From positions 1 through 64,000 of the forward strand of contig CAUJJW010000190.1 of the NCBI GenBank assembly GCA_963205105.1: 64,000 nucleotides of DNA. The letters run 5' to 3'. Each line of letters starts with the position of its first letter. The first letter of the stretch is position 1. Source of the DNA: Verrucomicrobiota bacterium (GTDB taxonomy: Bacteria > Verrucomicrobiota > Verrucomicrobiia > Limisphaerales > CAIMTB01). Below the pieces are notes generated by a model. That model worked only from the letters and a program-made list of their open reading frames with translations. It searched no databases and was not told where the DNA came from. Position numbers and translations under genes: made by a program. Of this stretch, positions 6,578-15,787 are shown one piece after another.

Positions 6578-9244
6578 ATGAGCCGCACCCCCGTTGGCAC
6601 GGATGAGTTCGGCGGGCCTCTCCACCCTATCGCGTCTCTCCAGGATGTCTCCGAGCGTCGGCAGGCTGAACGCCTTCAGGCGCTCTCGGCCGATGTCCTC
6701 CGCATTCTCAACGATCCGGCTCTGTTGCCCGACGCAGCCCGATGCATCCTTGACGCGATCCAACGCGAAACGGGCATCGAAGCTGTTGGCATTCGGCTGA
6801 TGAAGGACAGCCACTTTCCGTACGCCGCAGCCGATGGCTTCACGGAGGAGTTTCTCAAGTCCGAGAACGATCTGACGTCCCGTGATTGCGAGGGAAAGGC
6901 GCGCGTCGACGCCAGCGGCCACGTGTTGTTCGAGTGCACCTGCGGCCTGGTGTTGTCCGGGAAATCCGATTCGACGAACACGTTCATGACCCCGGGCGGG
7001 AGTGCCTGGAGCAACGACGCCCAGTCACTGCTTCATCTCCACCCGTCCCAGGATCCGCGCCTGCACCCGCGCAATCGTTGCATCCACGAAGGCTACCAAT
7101 CCATCGCGCTGATCCCCATCCGCGCCGAGGGTGGCATCGTGGGCCTGCTCCAGCTGAATGACCGGCGCCCAGGCCGTTTCAGCGCGGAGATGATCCAGTA
7201 CTTCGAAGGGCTCGCCACCAGTTTTGGCGTCGCCCTGCTGCGGCTGAGGGAAGTGCACGCACTTCGCCAGGCCGAGCAAAAGTACCGCAGCCTCTTCGAA
7301 AACTCCGTCGAAGGGATTTTCCAGGCAGACCCCGGAGGCGCGGTGTTCAGCGCCAACATCGCGCTCGCGAGAATCTTCGGCTTCGAAAACCAGGCGGCAT
7401 TCCTCAGCGCCTGGAATGACCCCGACCAATGCTACCGGCTGACCGCCGAGCAGTGGATGGACCTCAAGGTCCTGATGGACGCCAACGGGGTCGTGAAAGA
7501 CTTCGAGGTCCAGCTCCGTCGCCGCGGCGGAGATCGAATCTGGGTATCTTGCAACGTGTGGTCGGTGCGGGAGACCGGAGGAAAGCTCGCGCGCTACGAA
7601 GGCACGGTCACCGACATCACCGCGCGCAAAATGTCGGAGGCGATCCTTCACGATCGACTCGAACTTCAGGATCAGCTCGCCAAGGTGGCGGCCACTGTCC
7701 CGGGAATGATCTTCTCGTTCCGCCTGGCTTCCGATGGAACCGCGTCGCTGCCGTTCTGCACCCCGGCCATTCAGGGGCTGTGGGGACTGCGACCCGAGGA
7801 GGTGCGGACCGACTTTTCCGCCGGGCTGAACCGCATCCATCCCGAGGACCAGAACCGTGTGCGAGGCAACATCGCGAGGTCGGCGGAAACGCTGACCCCG
7901 TGGCACGACACCTTTCGGGTACGTCATCCCCTGCATGGTGAACGCTGGCTTTCAGGCCAATCCATGCCGCGGTCGGAACCGAACGGAAGCATCCTGTGGC
8001 ACGGCTTTGTGCAGGACGTGACCGAGCGCAAGCTGGCGGAGGAGGCGCTTCGCCTCAGCGAAGAACGTTGCCGTCAGGCGCAGCGGCTGGAGGCCATCGG
8101 TCAACTCGCCGGCGGGGTGGCCCACGATTTCAACAACATCCTGGCCGCAACCATGATGCATCTGGGGTTGTTGCAGATGAACCCGGAGATCAACGAGGAA
8201 ACGCGCCAATCCCTGAAGGAGCTGGAGACCGAGACCCGCCGCGCCGCTTCGCTCACCCGACAGCTGCTCATGTTCAGCCGGCGTTCCGTGATGACCGTCC
8301 AACCGGTCGACCTCAGCCAGGTTGTCGCCAACCTCCTCAAAATGCTGAACCGCCTGATCGGAGAGAACGTCAGCCTCCGCTTCGAATGCCTCAATACCCT
8401 GCCACTGGTCGAGGCCGACCCCGGCATGCTCGAACAGGTGGTGGTGAATCTGGTGGTCAATGCCCGTGATGCCATGCCGAAAAGCGGCTCCATCACCCTT
8501 CGAACCCAGGCCATCGACATCCACACCGTTCCGCAGGGACCCACCAGCGCGCGCCGCTCCGGTCGCTTCGTCTGCCTGACCGTCTCCGACACCGGCCACG
8601 GGATGAACCCGGACACGATGAAGCACATTTTCGAACCGTTCTTCACTACCAAAGAGGCCGGCAAGGGAACCGGTCTGGGCCTGGCCACGGTTCATGGCAT
8701 CGCCGCCCAACACAAGGGCTGGGTGGAGGTGGAGAGCGAACCCGCCAAGGGCAGCACCTTCCGTGTGTTCTTCCCGGCCCTCGAACAAAACCCGCCACCC
8801 GCACCTCAGCCTGACGCCCACCCGGCTCCCCATCGCGGTCATGAAACCATCCTGGTCGTCGAAGACGACCCCTCGGTGCGGTCCATGGTGCGCCGTTCCC
8901 TGCAGCGCTTGGGCTACCACGTGCTCGATGCCGCCAACGGCCAGGCCGCCATGGCCGTGTGGCAAACCCACGGGGAAGGCGTCGACCTGCTTCTCACCGA
9001 CATGGTCATGCCCGAGGGCATGACGGGCCTCGAACTCACCGAAAAGTTGCAGTCCCTGAAACCCAACCTCCGCGCCATCATCTCCAGCGGATACAGCGCT
9101 GAAATCGTCCAGGACGGCGTCACCGACCAGCCCGGAATCGTCTACCTGCCCAAGCCGTACGAATTGGAAACCCTCGCCGACGTCGTCCGCGCCCAGCTGA
9201 ACCCAGGCACGCGGATCACAGCGCCCGGATCCCGACCAGCTTAG
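6578..9244 (+). CDS. Hybrid sensor histidine kinase (GAF-PAS-PAS-HisKA-HATPase-REC)
   Basis: This 888-residue cytoplasmic-looking kinase has no membrane segment. The order is a GAF domain (about 35-225, with [11 protein letters not shown] and [11 protein letters not shown]), PAS (about 233-350), PAS (about 365-485), HisKA with phospho-acceptor His516 in GGVAHDFNN, HATPase ([26 protein letters not shown]) and a C-terminal receiver with Asp759-type acidic pair in VVEDD and phospho-acceptor Asp808 in LLLTDMVMP. Such kinases autophosphorylate and pass phosphate to the attached receiver and then to an unknown output. Residues 16-31 ([16 protein letters not shown]) look like the tail of a further PAS domain whose body is missing. 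No partner regulator is adjacent. Confidence 0.9.
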   Translation: MSRTPVGTDEFGGPLHPIASLQDVSERRQAERLQALSADVLRILNDPALLPDAARCILDAIQRETGIEAVGIRLMKDSHFPYAAADGFTEEFLKSENDLTSRDCEGKARVDASGHVLFECTCGLVLSGKSDSTNTFMTPGGSAWSNDAQSLLHLHPSQDPRLHPRNRCIHEGYQSIALIPIRAEGGIVGLLQLNDRRPGRFSAEMIQYFEGLATSFGVALLRLREVHALRQAEQKYRSLFENSVEGIFQADPGGAVFSANIALARIFGFENQAAFLSAWNDPDQCYRLTAEQWMDLKVLMDANGVVKDFEVQLRRRGGDRIWVSCNVWSVRETGGKLARYEGTVTDITARKMSEAILHDRLELQDQLAKVAATVPGMIFSFRLASDGTASLPFCTPAIQGLWGLRPEEVRTDFSAGLNRIHPEDQNRVRGNIARSAETLTPWHDTFRVRHPLHGERWLSGQSMPRSEPNGSILWHGFVQDVTERKLAEEALRLSEERCRQAQRLEAIGQLAGGVAHDFNNILAATMMHLGLLQMNPEINEETRQSLKELETETRRAASLTRQLLMFSRRSVMTVQPVDLSQVVANLLKMLNRLIGENVSLRFECLNTLPLVEADPGMLEQVVVNLVVNARDAMPKSGSITLRTQAIDIHTVPQGPTSARRSGRFVCLTVSDTGHGMNPDTMKHIFEPFFTTKEAGKGTGLGLATVHGIAAQHKGWVEVESEPAKGSTFRVFFPALEQNPPPAPQPDAHPAPHRGHETILVVEDDPSVRSMVRRSLQRLGYHVLDAANGQAAMAVWQTHGEGVDLLLTDMVMPEGMTGLELTEKLQSLKPNLRAIISSGYSAEIVQDGVTDQPGIVYLPKPYELETLADVVRAQLNPGTRITAPGSRPA

Positions 9245-9316
9245 CAGGATACGGCATTTACAGAATCAGCGGCGCTCAGGTAGAACCCCAAACGGTTCCC
9301 AGCCTTTTGCACGCCC

Positions 9317-11629
9317 ATGAACGGCCTTCCAACGCGTTCCCGCTCGCCCAGCCGACGTTGGTTCATCGCCCTCGGAGGATTCGCCCTCAGCTTGGCCACC
9401 GCTCCGGTCGGTGTCGCCGCCACCGCACCGACCCCGGGCAGTGCCGTCTTCACGAGTGAGCAGCGCGCACATTGGGCGTTTCAGCCCGTCGGCTCTCCAA
9501 CCATTCCGGCGGTCCGTGAAGCGGGTGCGGTGCGAAACCCGGTGGATGCCTTCCTCGTTGCCCGCCAGGAGGAAGCTGGCGTTCAACCCGGCACCACCGC
9601 CGATCGCGTGACCCTGATCCGGCGGCTCACGCTCGATCTCATCGGCCTTCCCCCGGCACCCGCTGAGGTGGACGCCTTCGTACAGGACCGTTCACTTCTC
9701 GCTTACGAGAACCTGGTCGAGCGACTGCTCGCCTCCCCCCATTTCGGTGAACGCTGGGCCCGTCATTGGCTTGATCTGGCGCGGTACGCGGAAAGCGAAG
9801 GCTTCAAAGCCGACGAAACACGGCCCCATGCCTGGAGATACCGCGATTACGTCATCCGATCCTTCAACGACGACAAACCGTACGACCGGTTTGTGATGGA
9901 ACAGATCGCAGGCGACGAACTCTGGCCGGACGACCCCGACGCCAGGGTCGCGACCGGGTTCAACCGCCATTACCCGGACGAAAGCAACGCCCGCAACCTC
10001 GTCCAGCGACGTCAGGAGATTCTCAACGACGTCACGGACACCGTGGGCTACGCATTCACCGGCCTGACCTACGCGTGCGCGAGGTGCCACGACCACAAGT
10101 GGGATCCGATCTCCCAGGCGGATTACTTCCGGTTGCAGGCGTTCTTCGCCAACACCACCGCCGTTGACACACTTCCGCTCGCACCTCCATCCGAACGCGA
10201 AAAACACGCCCAACGCCTGGCCGCCTGGGAAACCGCCACCCACGCTCTGCGCGAGGAAATCGCCTGCATCGAAACCCCGGGCCGGAACGCCATCATCGCG
10301 GATTACGTCGACAAATACCCCGCCGAGATCCAGGCCATGCTCGCCAAACCGGCGAAGGAACGGTCGCCGTTCGAACACCAGATGGTGGCCAAGGCCGGAT
10401 TGTACCTCGATCCCTCCTCCCACCAGTACCTCGCCCCATCCTCCGCCGTCGGCGGCCGCCTCAAAGGCGAGGACAAGGCGCGCTGGTCCGAGTTGCGCGC
10501 CCAGTTGAAGCAATATGCGGATCTCCATCCAGGAACGCTGCCCCTGGGAACCGCCATGATGGACCTCGGTCCCGACTGCCCGCCCACGCACGTGCTGCGC
10601 CGGGGACTCTGGGACGCTCCCGGCGAACGTGTGGAGCCCGGGTTCCTGTCCGTGCTCGGTCACGGCACCACCCCCATCGAGGCCGTGCCTTCCGGAACCA
10701 GCGGACGCCGCGCCGCACTCGCCCGAATCCTGGTGGATCCACAAAACCCGCTCACCGCCCGGGTGATGGTGAATCGCTTGTGGCACCATCACTTCGGTCA
10801 GGGCCTCGTCGGAAGCCCCAGCGATTTCGGCCTGAAGGGCGATCGGCCCACCCACCCGGAACTCCTCGACTGGCTGGCACGGGATTTCGTCGCCCACGAC
10901 TGGAGCTTGAAACATGTCCACCGACGGATCGTGTTGTCCGCGGCCTACCGTCAATCGTCCCAGCATCGAACCGACGCAGCGGCCATCGATCCCGCCAACC
11001 GGTTGCTCTGGAAATTCCCCCGGCGCCGATTGGAAGGCGAAGCGATCCGGGACAGTCTGCTCGCGGTGTCGGGGCGCCTGAACCCGAAGCAGGGCGGACC
11101 TAGCGTCTTCCCGGAACTGCCTCAAGGCATGGAGAGTCGCGGCGGCTGGCCGGTGACCCAGGACGCCGCCGAGCGGGATCGACGCAGCATCTACGTCTTC
11201 GTCCGGCGCAACACGCGGTACCCGATGTTCGAGACCTTCGACATGCCCGACACCCACGAGAGCTGTGCCCGTCGCAATGTCACCACCAGCCCGGTGCAGG
11301 CGCTGACGCTGTTGAACAGTTCGATCACGCTCGACCTCGCACGCAGTCTCGCCGCCCGGGTGCTCGGCCAGGCCGGTCCCGATCCAGCCCGCCAGGTGGA
11401 CTCGGCCTGGCGCCTCGCCTGGTCCCGTCACCCCGACGCCGACGAACGCGTGGCAGCCCTGAACTTCCTCACCGCACAACGAAACCTGGTGGCGTCGAGA
11501 ACCGAGTCCCAACCGCCGATCACCACGCCGCCGCATCCGCTGGCCCAAAGCGATCCCGCCGCCGCGGCCGCTCTCGCGGATTTGTGCCACGCCCTGATGA
11601 ACGCCAACGAGTTCGTCACCCTGAACTGA
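9317..11629 (+). CDS. DUF1549/DUF1553 secreted protein (Planctomycete-type, PSD1 group)
   Basis: This 770-residue protein has an N-terminal export signal (RSPSRRWFIALGGFALSLATAPVGVAA, with a possible twin-arginine), then DUF1549 (about 74-275; NPVDAFL, LTLDLIGLPP, GERWARHWLDLARYAES) and DUF1553 (about 480-740; LARILVDPQNPLTARVMVNRLWHHHFG, FPRRRLEGEAIRDSLL). A haem-type CARCH motif lies at 254-258. The separate N-terminal cytochrome domain seen in many relatives is absent. These proteins are abundant in Planctomycetes and Verrucomicrobia and are almost always paired with a DUF1501 gene, which follows here after 7 bp. A role in degrading complex organic matter is often suggested but the biochemistry is not settled. 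Confidence 0.88.
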   Translation: MNGLPTRSRSPSRRWFIALGGFALSLATAPVGVAATAPTPGSAVFTSEQRAHWAFQPVGSPTIPAVREAGAVRNPVDAFLVARQEEAGVQPGTTADRVTLIRRLTLDLIGLPPAPAEVDAFVQDRSLLAYENLVERLLASPHFGERWARHWLDLARYAESEGFKADETRPHAWRYRDYVIRSFNDDKPYDRFVMEQIAGDELWPDDPDARVATGFNRHYPDESNARNLVQRRQEILNDVTDTVGYAFTGLTYACARCHDHKWDPISQADYFRLQAFFANTTAVDTLPLAPPSEREKHAQRLAAWETATHALREEIACIETPGRNAIIADYVDKYPAEIQAMLAKPAKERSPFEHQMVAKAGLYLDPSSHQYLAPSSAVGGRLKGEDKARWSELRAQLKQYADLHPGTLPLGTAMMDLGPDCPPTHVLRRGLWDAPGERVEPGFLSVLGHGTTPIEAVPSGTSGRRAALARILVDPQNPLTARVMVNRLWHHHFGQGLVGSPSDFGLKGDRPTHPELLDWLARDFVAHDWSLKHVHRRIVLSAAYRQSSQHRTDAAAIDPANRLLWKFPRRRLEGEAIRDSLLAVSGRLNPKQGGPSVFPELPQGMESRGGWPVTQDAAERDRRSIYVFVRRNTRYPMFETFDMPDTHESCARRNVTTSPVQALTLLNSSITLDLARSLAARVLGQAGPDPARQVDSAWRLAWSRHPDADERVAALNFLTAQRNLVASRTESQPPITTPPHPLAQSDPAAAAALADLCHALMNANEFVTLN

Positions 11630-11636
11630 GCCGCCC

Positions 11637-13082
11637 ATGCGTCCACCCTGTGGCCAGATCCAATCGCCCCGATCACGGCGGGAATTTCTCAGAGATTCCG
11701 GCGCCGGCTTTGGTTCCCTGGCACTGGCCTGGATGCTGCACCGCGATGGGATGGCCGCCCGCGCTTCCTCCCCCGAACCCGACCCTCAGAAGCCTTTGGC
11801 CCACCGACCGCCTCACGCGAAAGCACGGGCCAAGTCGGTGATCTGGCTCTTCATGGAAGGAGGGCCCAGCCATCTCGATTTGTTCGACCCAAAACCCGTG
11901 CTCCAGCGGATGGCGGGTCAGCCCATGCCGGAAAGCTTCGGGCGCCCCATCACCGCCATGGGCACCGCCAGCAACACGCTGATGGGAACCCGCCGCGCCT
12001 GGGCCCGTCACGGCCAGAGCGGCCTCTGGGTCAGCGACTGGTATCCGGCTATCGCGAAGCACGCCGACGACCTTTGCGTGCTCCGCTCATGCCACGCCGA
12101 CGGATTGAACCATGTCGGGTCAGTCTGCCAGATGAACACCGGCGACATCCTGGCGGGACGCCCGGCCCTGGGGGCATGGACCACTTACGGCCTGGGTTCC
12201 GCCAACGACAATCTCCCCGCGTTTGTGGTGCTCGCCGACGGTGGTGAAGTGCTCGGTGGACCCAAGAATTGGAGCTCCGGATTCCTGCCCGCGGTCTACC
12301 AGGGCACATCGTTGCGAAACAGCGATCCGCCGATCTTCCACCTCGCACCGCCTCCGGAAATCGATGACCGCCGACAGCGGGCCAAGTTGGAATTTCTCGG
12401 CGACCTCAACCGCCGGTTCGCCCGCGACAAGTCCGAGGACACCGAGTTGTCGGCGCGGCTGGACTCCTACGAACTTGCCTACCGCATGCAGACCGCGGCA
12501 CCGGAAGCGGTGGATTTGGGGCAGGAATCGGAAGCGACCAGGAACCTGTACGGCCTGGGGGACCCGGTCACCCAGCCTTACGGGCGGTTGTGCCTCATGG
12601 CCCGCCGACTGGTGGAGCGCGGGGTGCGATTTGTGCAGTGCTATTCCGGCAGCGGCAGCGCCTGGGATGCGCATGCCAACATCGAAGCCAATCACGGACG
12701 AATGTGCCGCCAGACCGACGTCCCGATCGCCGGGTTGCTCACCGATCTCAAGGCGCGCGGGCTTCTGGAAGACACGCTGGTCGTGTGGGGCGGAGAGTTC
12801 GGCCGCACGCCGTTCAACGAAAAGGGCGACGGCCGGGATCACAACCCGTGGGGATTCACCACGTGGTTCGCCGGCGGCGGTTCCAAACCTGGTGCCGTGG
12901 TGGGCGCGACCGATGAGATCGGCCTGCGGGCGGTGGAGAACAAGGCGCACGTGCATGATCTGCATGCGACCATTCTCCACCTCATGGGCCTGGACCATGA
13001 ACGGCTGACCTACCTGCACAACGGACGCGACGAACGCGCCACCCTCAACGGCGGAGAAGTCATCCAAGGCATGCTCGCCTGA
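11637..13082 (+). CDS. DUF1501 protein with Tat signal (sulfatase-like fold)
   Basis: This 481-residue protein belongs to DUF1501, which is related to the alkaline phosphatase/sulfatase superfamily. A twin-arginine motif, SRREFLRDSGAGFGSLALA (about 17-35), suggests export in folded form. Typical family motifs are SVIWLFMEGGPSHLDLFDPKP, GRPALGAWTTYGLGS, FVQCYSGSGSAWDAH and LVVWGGEFGRTPFNE, with GRDHNPWGFTTWFAGGG near the C-terminus. The gene follows the DUF1549/1553 gene by 7 bp, the usual operon arrangement. The classic sulfatase formylglycine Cys/Ser motif is not seen, so a sulfatase activity should not be assumed. Confidence 0.88.
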   Translation: MRPPCGQIQSPRSRREFLRDSGAGFGSLALAWMLHRDGMAARASSPEPDPQKPLAHRPPHAKARAKSVIWLFMEGGPSHLDLFDPKPVLQRMAGQPMPESFGRPITAMGTASNTLMGTRRAWARHGQSGLWVSDWYPAIAKHADDLCVLRSCHADGLNHVGSVCQMNTGDILAGRPALGAWTTYGLGSANDNLPAFVVLADGGEVLGGPKNWSSGFLPAVYQGTSLRNSDPPIFHLAPPPEIDDRRQRAKLEFLGDLNRRFARDKSEDTELSARLDSYELAYRMQTAAPEAVDLGQESEATRNLYGLGDPVTQPYGRLCLMARRLVERGVRFVQCYSGSGSAWDAHANIEANHGRMCRQTDVPIAGLLTDLKARGLLEDTLVVWGGEFGRTPFNEKGDGRDHNPWGFTTWFAGGGSKPGAVVGATDEIGLRAVENKAHVHDLHATILHLMGLDHERLTYLHNGRDERATLNGGEVIQGMLA

Positions 13083-13216
13083 CTGAAGGACGGTTCGGTC
13101 GCAACGCACACAAAGGTTGCACTTTCTCCCCGATCCGGACACAACCGCGCCCCCGTTGCCACCGCGGCCCGGGAACTGTTCCATCGCCAACCTTTTCGAA
13201 AACCGCCGACGCCGAG

Positions 13217-13891
13217 ATGAAGTCCAAGACCATCACCGAAGCCCAGTTTCTTTCCCTGCTCCAAAAGATCCTCCCCGAGACCACCCGCGACCTGAAACTC
13301 GCCGAGGCGATTCTGGACCGGATCACCAAGGAGATCCGGTTGATGCGGTCCTTGGAACGCTTCGAAACCTTCTGCGCCGAGGGCTCCCTGCCGGATCTCG
13401 AACCCACCACCGTTGCCAATCTCCAGAACGACCTCGCCGCCACCTTCGGTGACGAAAATGTCGCCGTGGTCCCTGAGGAAACCGGGGAAGCTGTCGCCGT
13501 CGAGATCAAGCTGCCGGATCGCACCATGAACAGCCGGCTCAAGGTGCAATCACCCGATGCCGTGCCCGAAGAGGACGAAGTGAAGGTCCGCTTCGTTCCC
13601 TTCCCCCTGGCCCTGCCCGAGGACCCGGAGTTGCTATGGGTGCTGGCCCGACGCGAAGACCTCGCCCCTGAGGAAGCCATGCGGTCGCTGGCCTCCATTG
13701 AGGAGGAATTCTGGGCCAGCAAAGGCGGCCTCAAATTGCAGAAGGATCGCGTCGAGCGGACCTTCGCCGAGTTCATCGCCAACGTGCCGGCAGGCATGCT
13801 CGCCGACAGCGGGATGAAGCGGCACTACAAGGACCCCGAACCGCGCCAGACCCTGCGCCGACTCCCCCCCGTTCAACAGGACAAGGCCTAG
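13217..13891 (+). CDS. Conserved-looking protein of unknown function
   Basis: This 224-residue soluble, acidic protein has no signal peptide or membrane segment. It is Glu/Leu-rich and mostly helical at its ends (KTITEAQFLSLLQKILPET; LASIEEEFWASKGGLKLQKDRVERTFAEFI), with a short beta-like middle (EAVAVEIKLPDR, EVKVRFVPFPLALP). I recognise no family. Codon use matches the neighbours and it follows the DUF1501 gene on the same strand after 134 bp, so it could be a separate transcript. The ATG at 13217 is the first in frame. Confidence 0.7.
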   Translation: MKSKTITEAQFLSLLQKILPETTRDLKLAEAILDRITKEIRLMRSLERFETFCAEGSLPDLEPTTVANLQNDLAATFGDENVAVVPEETGEAVAVEIKLPDRTMNSRLKVQSPDAVPEEDEVKVRFVPFPLALPEDPELLWVLARREDLAPEEAMRSLASIEEEFWASKGGLKLQKDRVERTFAEFIANVPAGMLADSGMKRHYKDPEPRQTLRRLPPVQQDKA

Positions 13892-13920
13892 CGGGACCGA
13901 TTCAGATGAAATCCAGGAGG

Positions 13921-14072
13921 TTCACGCCAAGACGCTGAGACGCCAAGAAATGCGAACAATCAGATGAGTCGGGAGCACTCCCTCAGCCCGCATCTTTTGG
14001 TTCGCGCTTCCTTCTGGGCGCGAGTCTCTTTCTCGGCCGCTCTTTCTTTGCGTCTTCGCGTCTTGGCGTGAG
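13921..14072. repeat. Inverted-repeat element with CACGCCAAGACGC arms
   Basis: The left arm (13921-13948, beginning TTCACGCCAAGACGCTGAGA) and right arm (about 14046-14072, ending GCGTCTTGGCGTGAG) are imperfect inverted copies separated by about 97 bp without a reading frame. This resembles a small non-autonomous mobile element or a folded RNA element. It fills most of the gap between two convergent genes, so it may also act as a bidirectional terminator. Confidence 0.6.
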
Positions 14073-14116
14073 TTACAACTGAATCGCTCCGCTTAGCGGC
14101 ACGATGCAGTTCGAAC

Positions 14117-15121
14117 TCATGCTTCGCTGGTGACGGAATCGTAGAAGCCGAGCACATCGCCCTTGGTCCCGGTGAGCTCGGCTTCCTTGAAGCGGATCGC
14201 CGTGCGCGGGTGCTGATTGAGCATGCCGGTCAGCAGGTAGGGCAGGTCATAGCCCCAGAGCAGCTTCGCGCGCATTGGCTCGATGTGGTTCTGCACGCAA
14301 TCCAGCACCGGCCGGAGGTTGAACTTTGGATTCCGCAGGAAGGCGAGGATCAGTTCCATCGGACAATTGCCCGCGCCCCGTCCCAGGCCCGCCATGGTAG
14401 CGTCGACATAATTGGCACCCTCGATGATCCCCTCGATGGTGTTGGCGTAGGCGAGTTGCATGTTGTTGTGCATGTGAACGCCGACCTCCTTGCCGGACGC
14501 CTTCGCCACGTCGAGGTACTTGCGGACCAAATAATGCACCTGCTCGCTGTAGAGCGCCCCAAAGCTGTCGACGACGTAGATCGCCTTGGCTTCGGACGCA
14601 GCGAGCATCTGGAGGCCTTCGTCCAACTCGCGATCGGGGATGATGGACGCCGCCATCAGGTTCAGGGTGGTCTCGTAGCCCTTGTCGTGGGCGTCCTTCA
14701 CCATGTCGAGGGCCGTGGGGATCTGGCTGATGTAGGTGGCGACCCGGATCATGTCCACCACGGAGTCCTTCTTGGGCGGGATGTCCTCGTGGTAATCGCA
14801 GCGCTCGGCGTCAGCCATCACCGTCAGCTTCAGCTCGGTCGGGTTGTCGCCGACGATGCGTCGCAGGTCCTCTTCGACGCAGTACTTCCAACAACCGTGT
14901 TCGCCCATCTTGATGCCCTTGCGGGAGGCCTTGTAACCCAGCTCCATGTAATCGACGCCGGCAGCGACGCAGGTGTCGTACACGACCTTCACAATGCGAT
15001 CCTCGAACTGGTGGTTGTTCATCAGGCCACCGTCACGGATGGTGCAATCGACCACCTTGATTTCAGGGCGATACGAGAGCCAGCGGCTGGTCGGCGATTC
15101 TTTCGATTTGGAGGACTTCAT
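14117..15121 (-). CDS. HMGL-like aldolase-domain protein
   Basis: This 334-residue TIM-barrel protein belongs to the HMG-CoA-lyase-like/DRE-TIM superfamily, nearest in pattern to 4-hydroxy-2-oxovalerate aldolases. The N-terminal metal/acid motif is VVDCTIRDGG, and the C-terminal half of the barrel has EVGVHMHNNMQLAYAN (His-x-His metal ligands), followed by YVDATMAGLGRGAGNCPMEL. These features indicate an acyl-chain lyase or aldolase that uses a divalent metal. I chose the ATG at 15121 because earlier in-frame codons fall in non-conserved sequence. No partner acetaldehyde dehydrogenase is adjacent, so the substrate is unknown; it may serve in a surface-sugar or keto-acid pathway. Confidence 0.82.
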   Translation of the reverse strand: MKSSKSKESPTSRWLSYRPEIKVVDCTIRDGGLMNNHQFEDRIVKVVYDTCVAAGVDYMELGYKASRKGIKMGEHGCWKYCVEEDLRRIVGDNPTELKLTVMADAERCDYHEDIPPKKDSVVDMIRVATYISQIPTALDMVKDAHDKGYETTLNLMAASIIPDRELDEGLQMLAASEAKAIYVVDSFGALYSEQVHYLVRKYLDVAKASGKEVGVHMHNNMQLAYANTIEGIIEGANYVDATMAGLGRGAGNCPMELILAFLRNPKFNLRPVLDCVQNHIEPMRAKLLWGYDLPYLLTGMLNQHPRTAIRFKEAELTGTKGDVLGFYDSVTSEA

Positions 15122-15283
15122 GGGAAATCGGCGTTGGGTCTTGGGAAAGCGTGCGGTGGATGGGCGGGTTGAATCAATTCTCGCGGGGCGAAGTTGGGGT
15201 GGCAACCCCGGAAAAGTGGCCCTCTTGACGACAATGCGCGTCAGGGCCAGCGTTGACGACAACGCACGTCAGAAGCCCTCTCC

Positions 15284-15365
15284 TTGAACCCTGGCTCCGT
15301 AGCGGCGGGCGTCTCGCCTGCCGTAGAGGGGGGCGTCTCGCCCCACGGAATCCTTCCTGGTTCAA
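15284..15365 (+). repeat. Module A repeat between divergent genes, upstream of the BlaI-type gene
   Basis: The copy is bounded by TTGAACC (15284-15290) and GGTTCAA (15359-15365), the inverted hinge of this repeat family. It ends 38 bp before the ATG of the BlaI-type regulator and lies between it and the divergent aldolase gene. Translating through it would give a spurious N-terminal extension (VAAGVSPAVEGGVSP) to the regulator. Confidence 0.85.
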
Positions 15366-15403
15366 GGTCGGTGAGCATCGCGCCTGCGCCCAAGCCGCTT
15401 CCC

Positions 15404-15784
15404 ATGAAACATCCCTTGAACCTGGGTCTGGCCGAAATGGCCGTGCTCCGGTATGTCGCCGAAAACGCTCCGGTCACTGTCCGGGACGCGGCGGATTATC
15501 TCGCCGACACCAAGGGACAGGTTCGAACCACGGTTCTCAACAGCATGGAGCGGCTGCGAAAGAAGGGATTCCTGCGCCGGCGCAAGGCCGACGGCGTCTA
15601 CCAATATTGGCCGGTCGACGGCAAAGGGGCGTTGTTCCAGCGACTCCTGAAGGGCTTTGTGGACGCCGCCTTTGGCGGAACGCCCGCCCCGCTGGTCGCT
15701 TACCTCGCCGAAACCGGTGACATGACCGAGGAGGAGCTGAAAGTCCTCGCGCGCTGCGTCGAGCGACTCGAAGCCCAGGAGTGA
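15404..15784 (+). CDS. BlaI/MecI/CopY-family transcriptional repressor
   Basis: This 126-residue winged-helix protein has the BlaI/MecI pattern LGLAEMAVLRYVAENAPVTVRDAADYLADTKGQVRTTVLNSMERLRKKGFLRRRKADGVYQY split over its N-terminal 70 residues, then a helical dimerisation tail. Such repressors bind dyads near their own promoter and are inactivated when a BlaR1/MecR1-like M56 protease is triggered. The M56 gene follows after 3 bp, which supports this. I start at the ATG at 15404; in-frame codons upstream are module A repeat sequence. No TACA/TGTA operator typical of BlaI is visible in the 38 bp before the gene. Confidence 0.88.
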   Translation: MKHPLNLGLAEMAVLRYVAENAPVTVRDAADYLADTKGQVRTTVLNSMERLRKKGFLRRRKADGVYQYWPVDGKGALFQRLLKGFVDAAFGGTPAPLVAYLAETGDMTEEELKVLARCVERLEAQE

Positions 15785-15787
15785 ACC

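Noticed and set aside
9692-11638. Long open frame antisense to the first DUF1549/1553 gene (about 648 codons)
   Set aside because: It mirrors codon bias of the sense gene, has no recognisable domain and no ribosome binding site. Similar shadows exist antisense to exbB/exbD, the MCP gene and the kinase at 58741.
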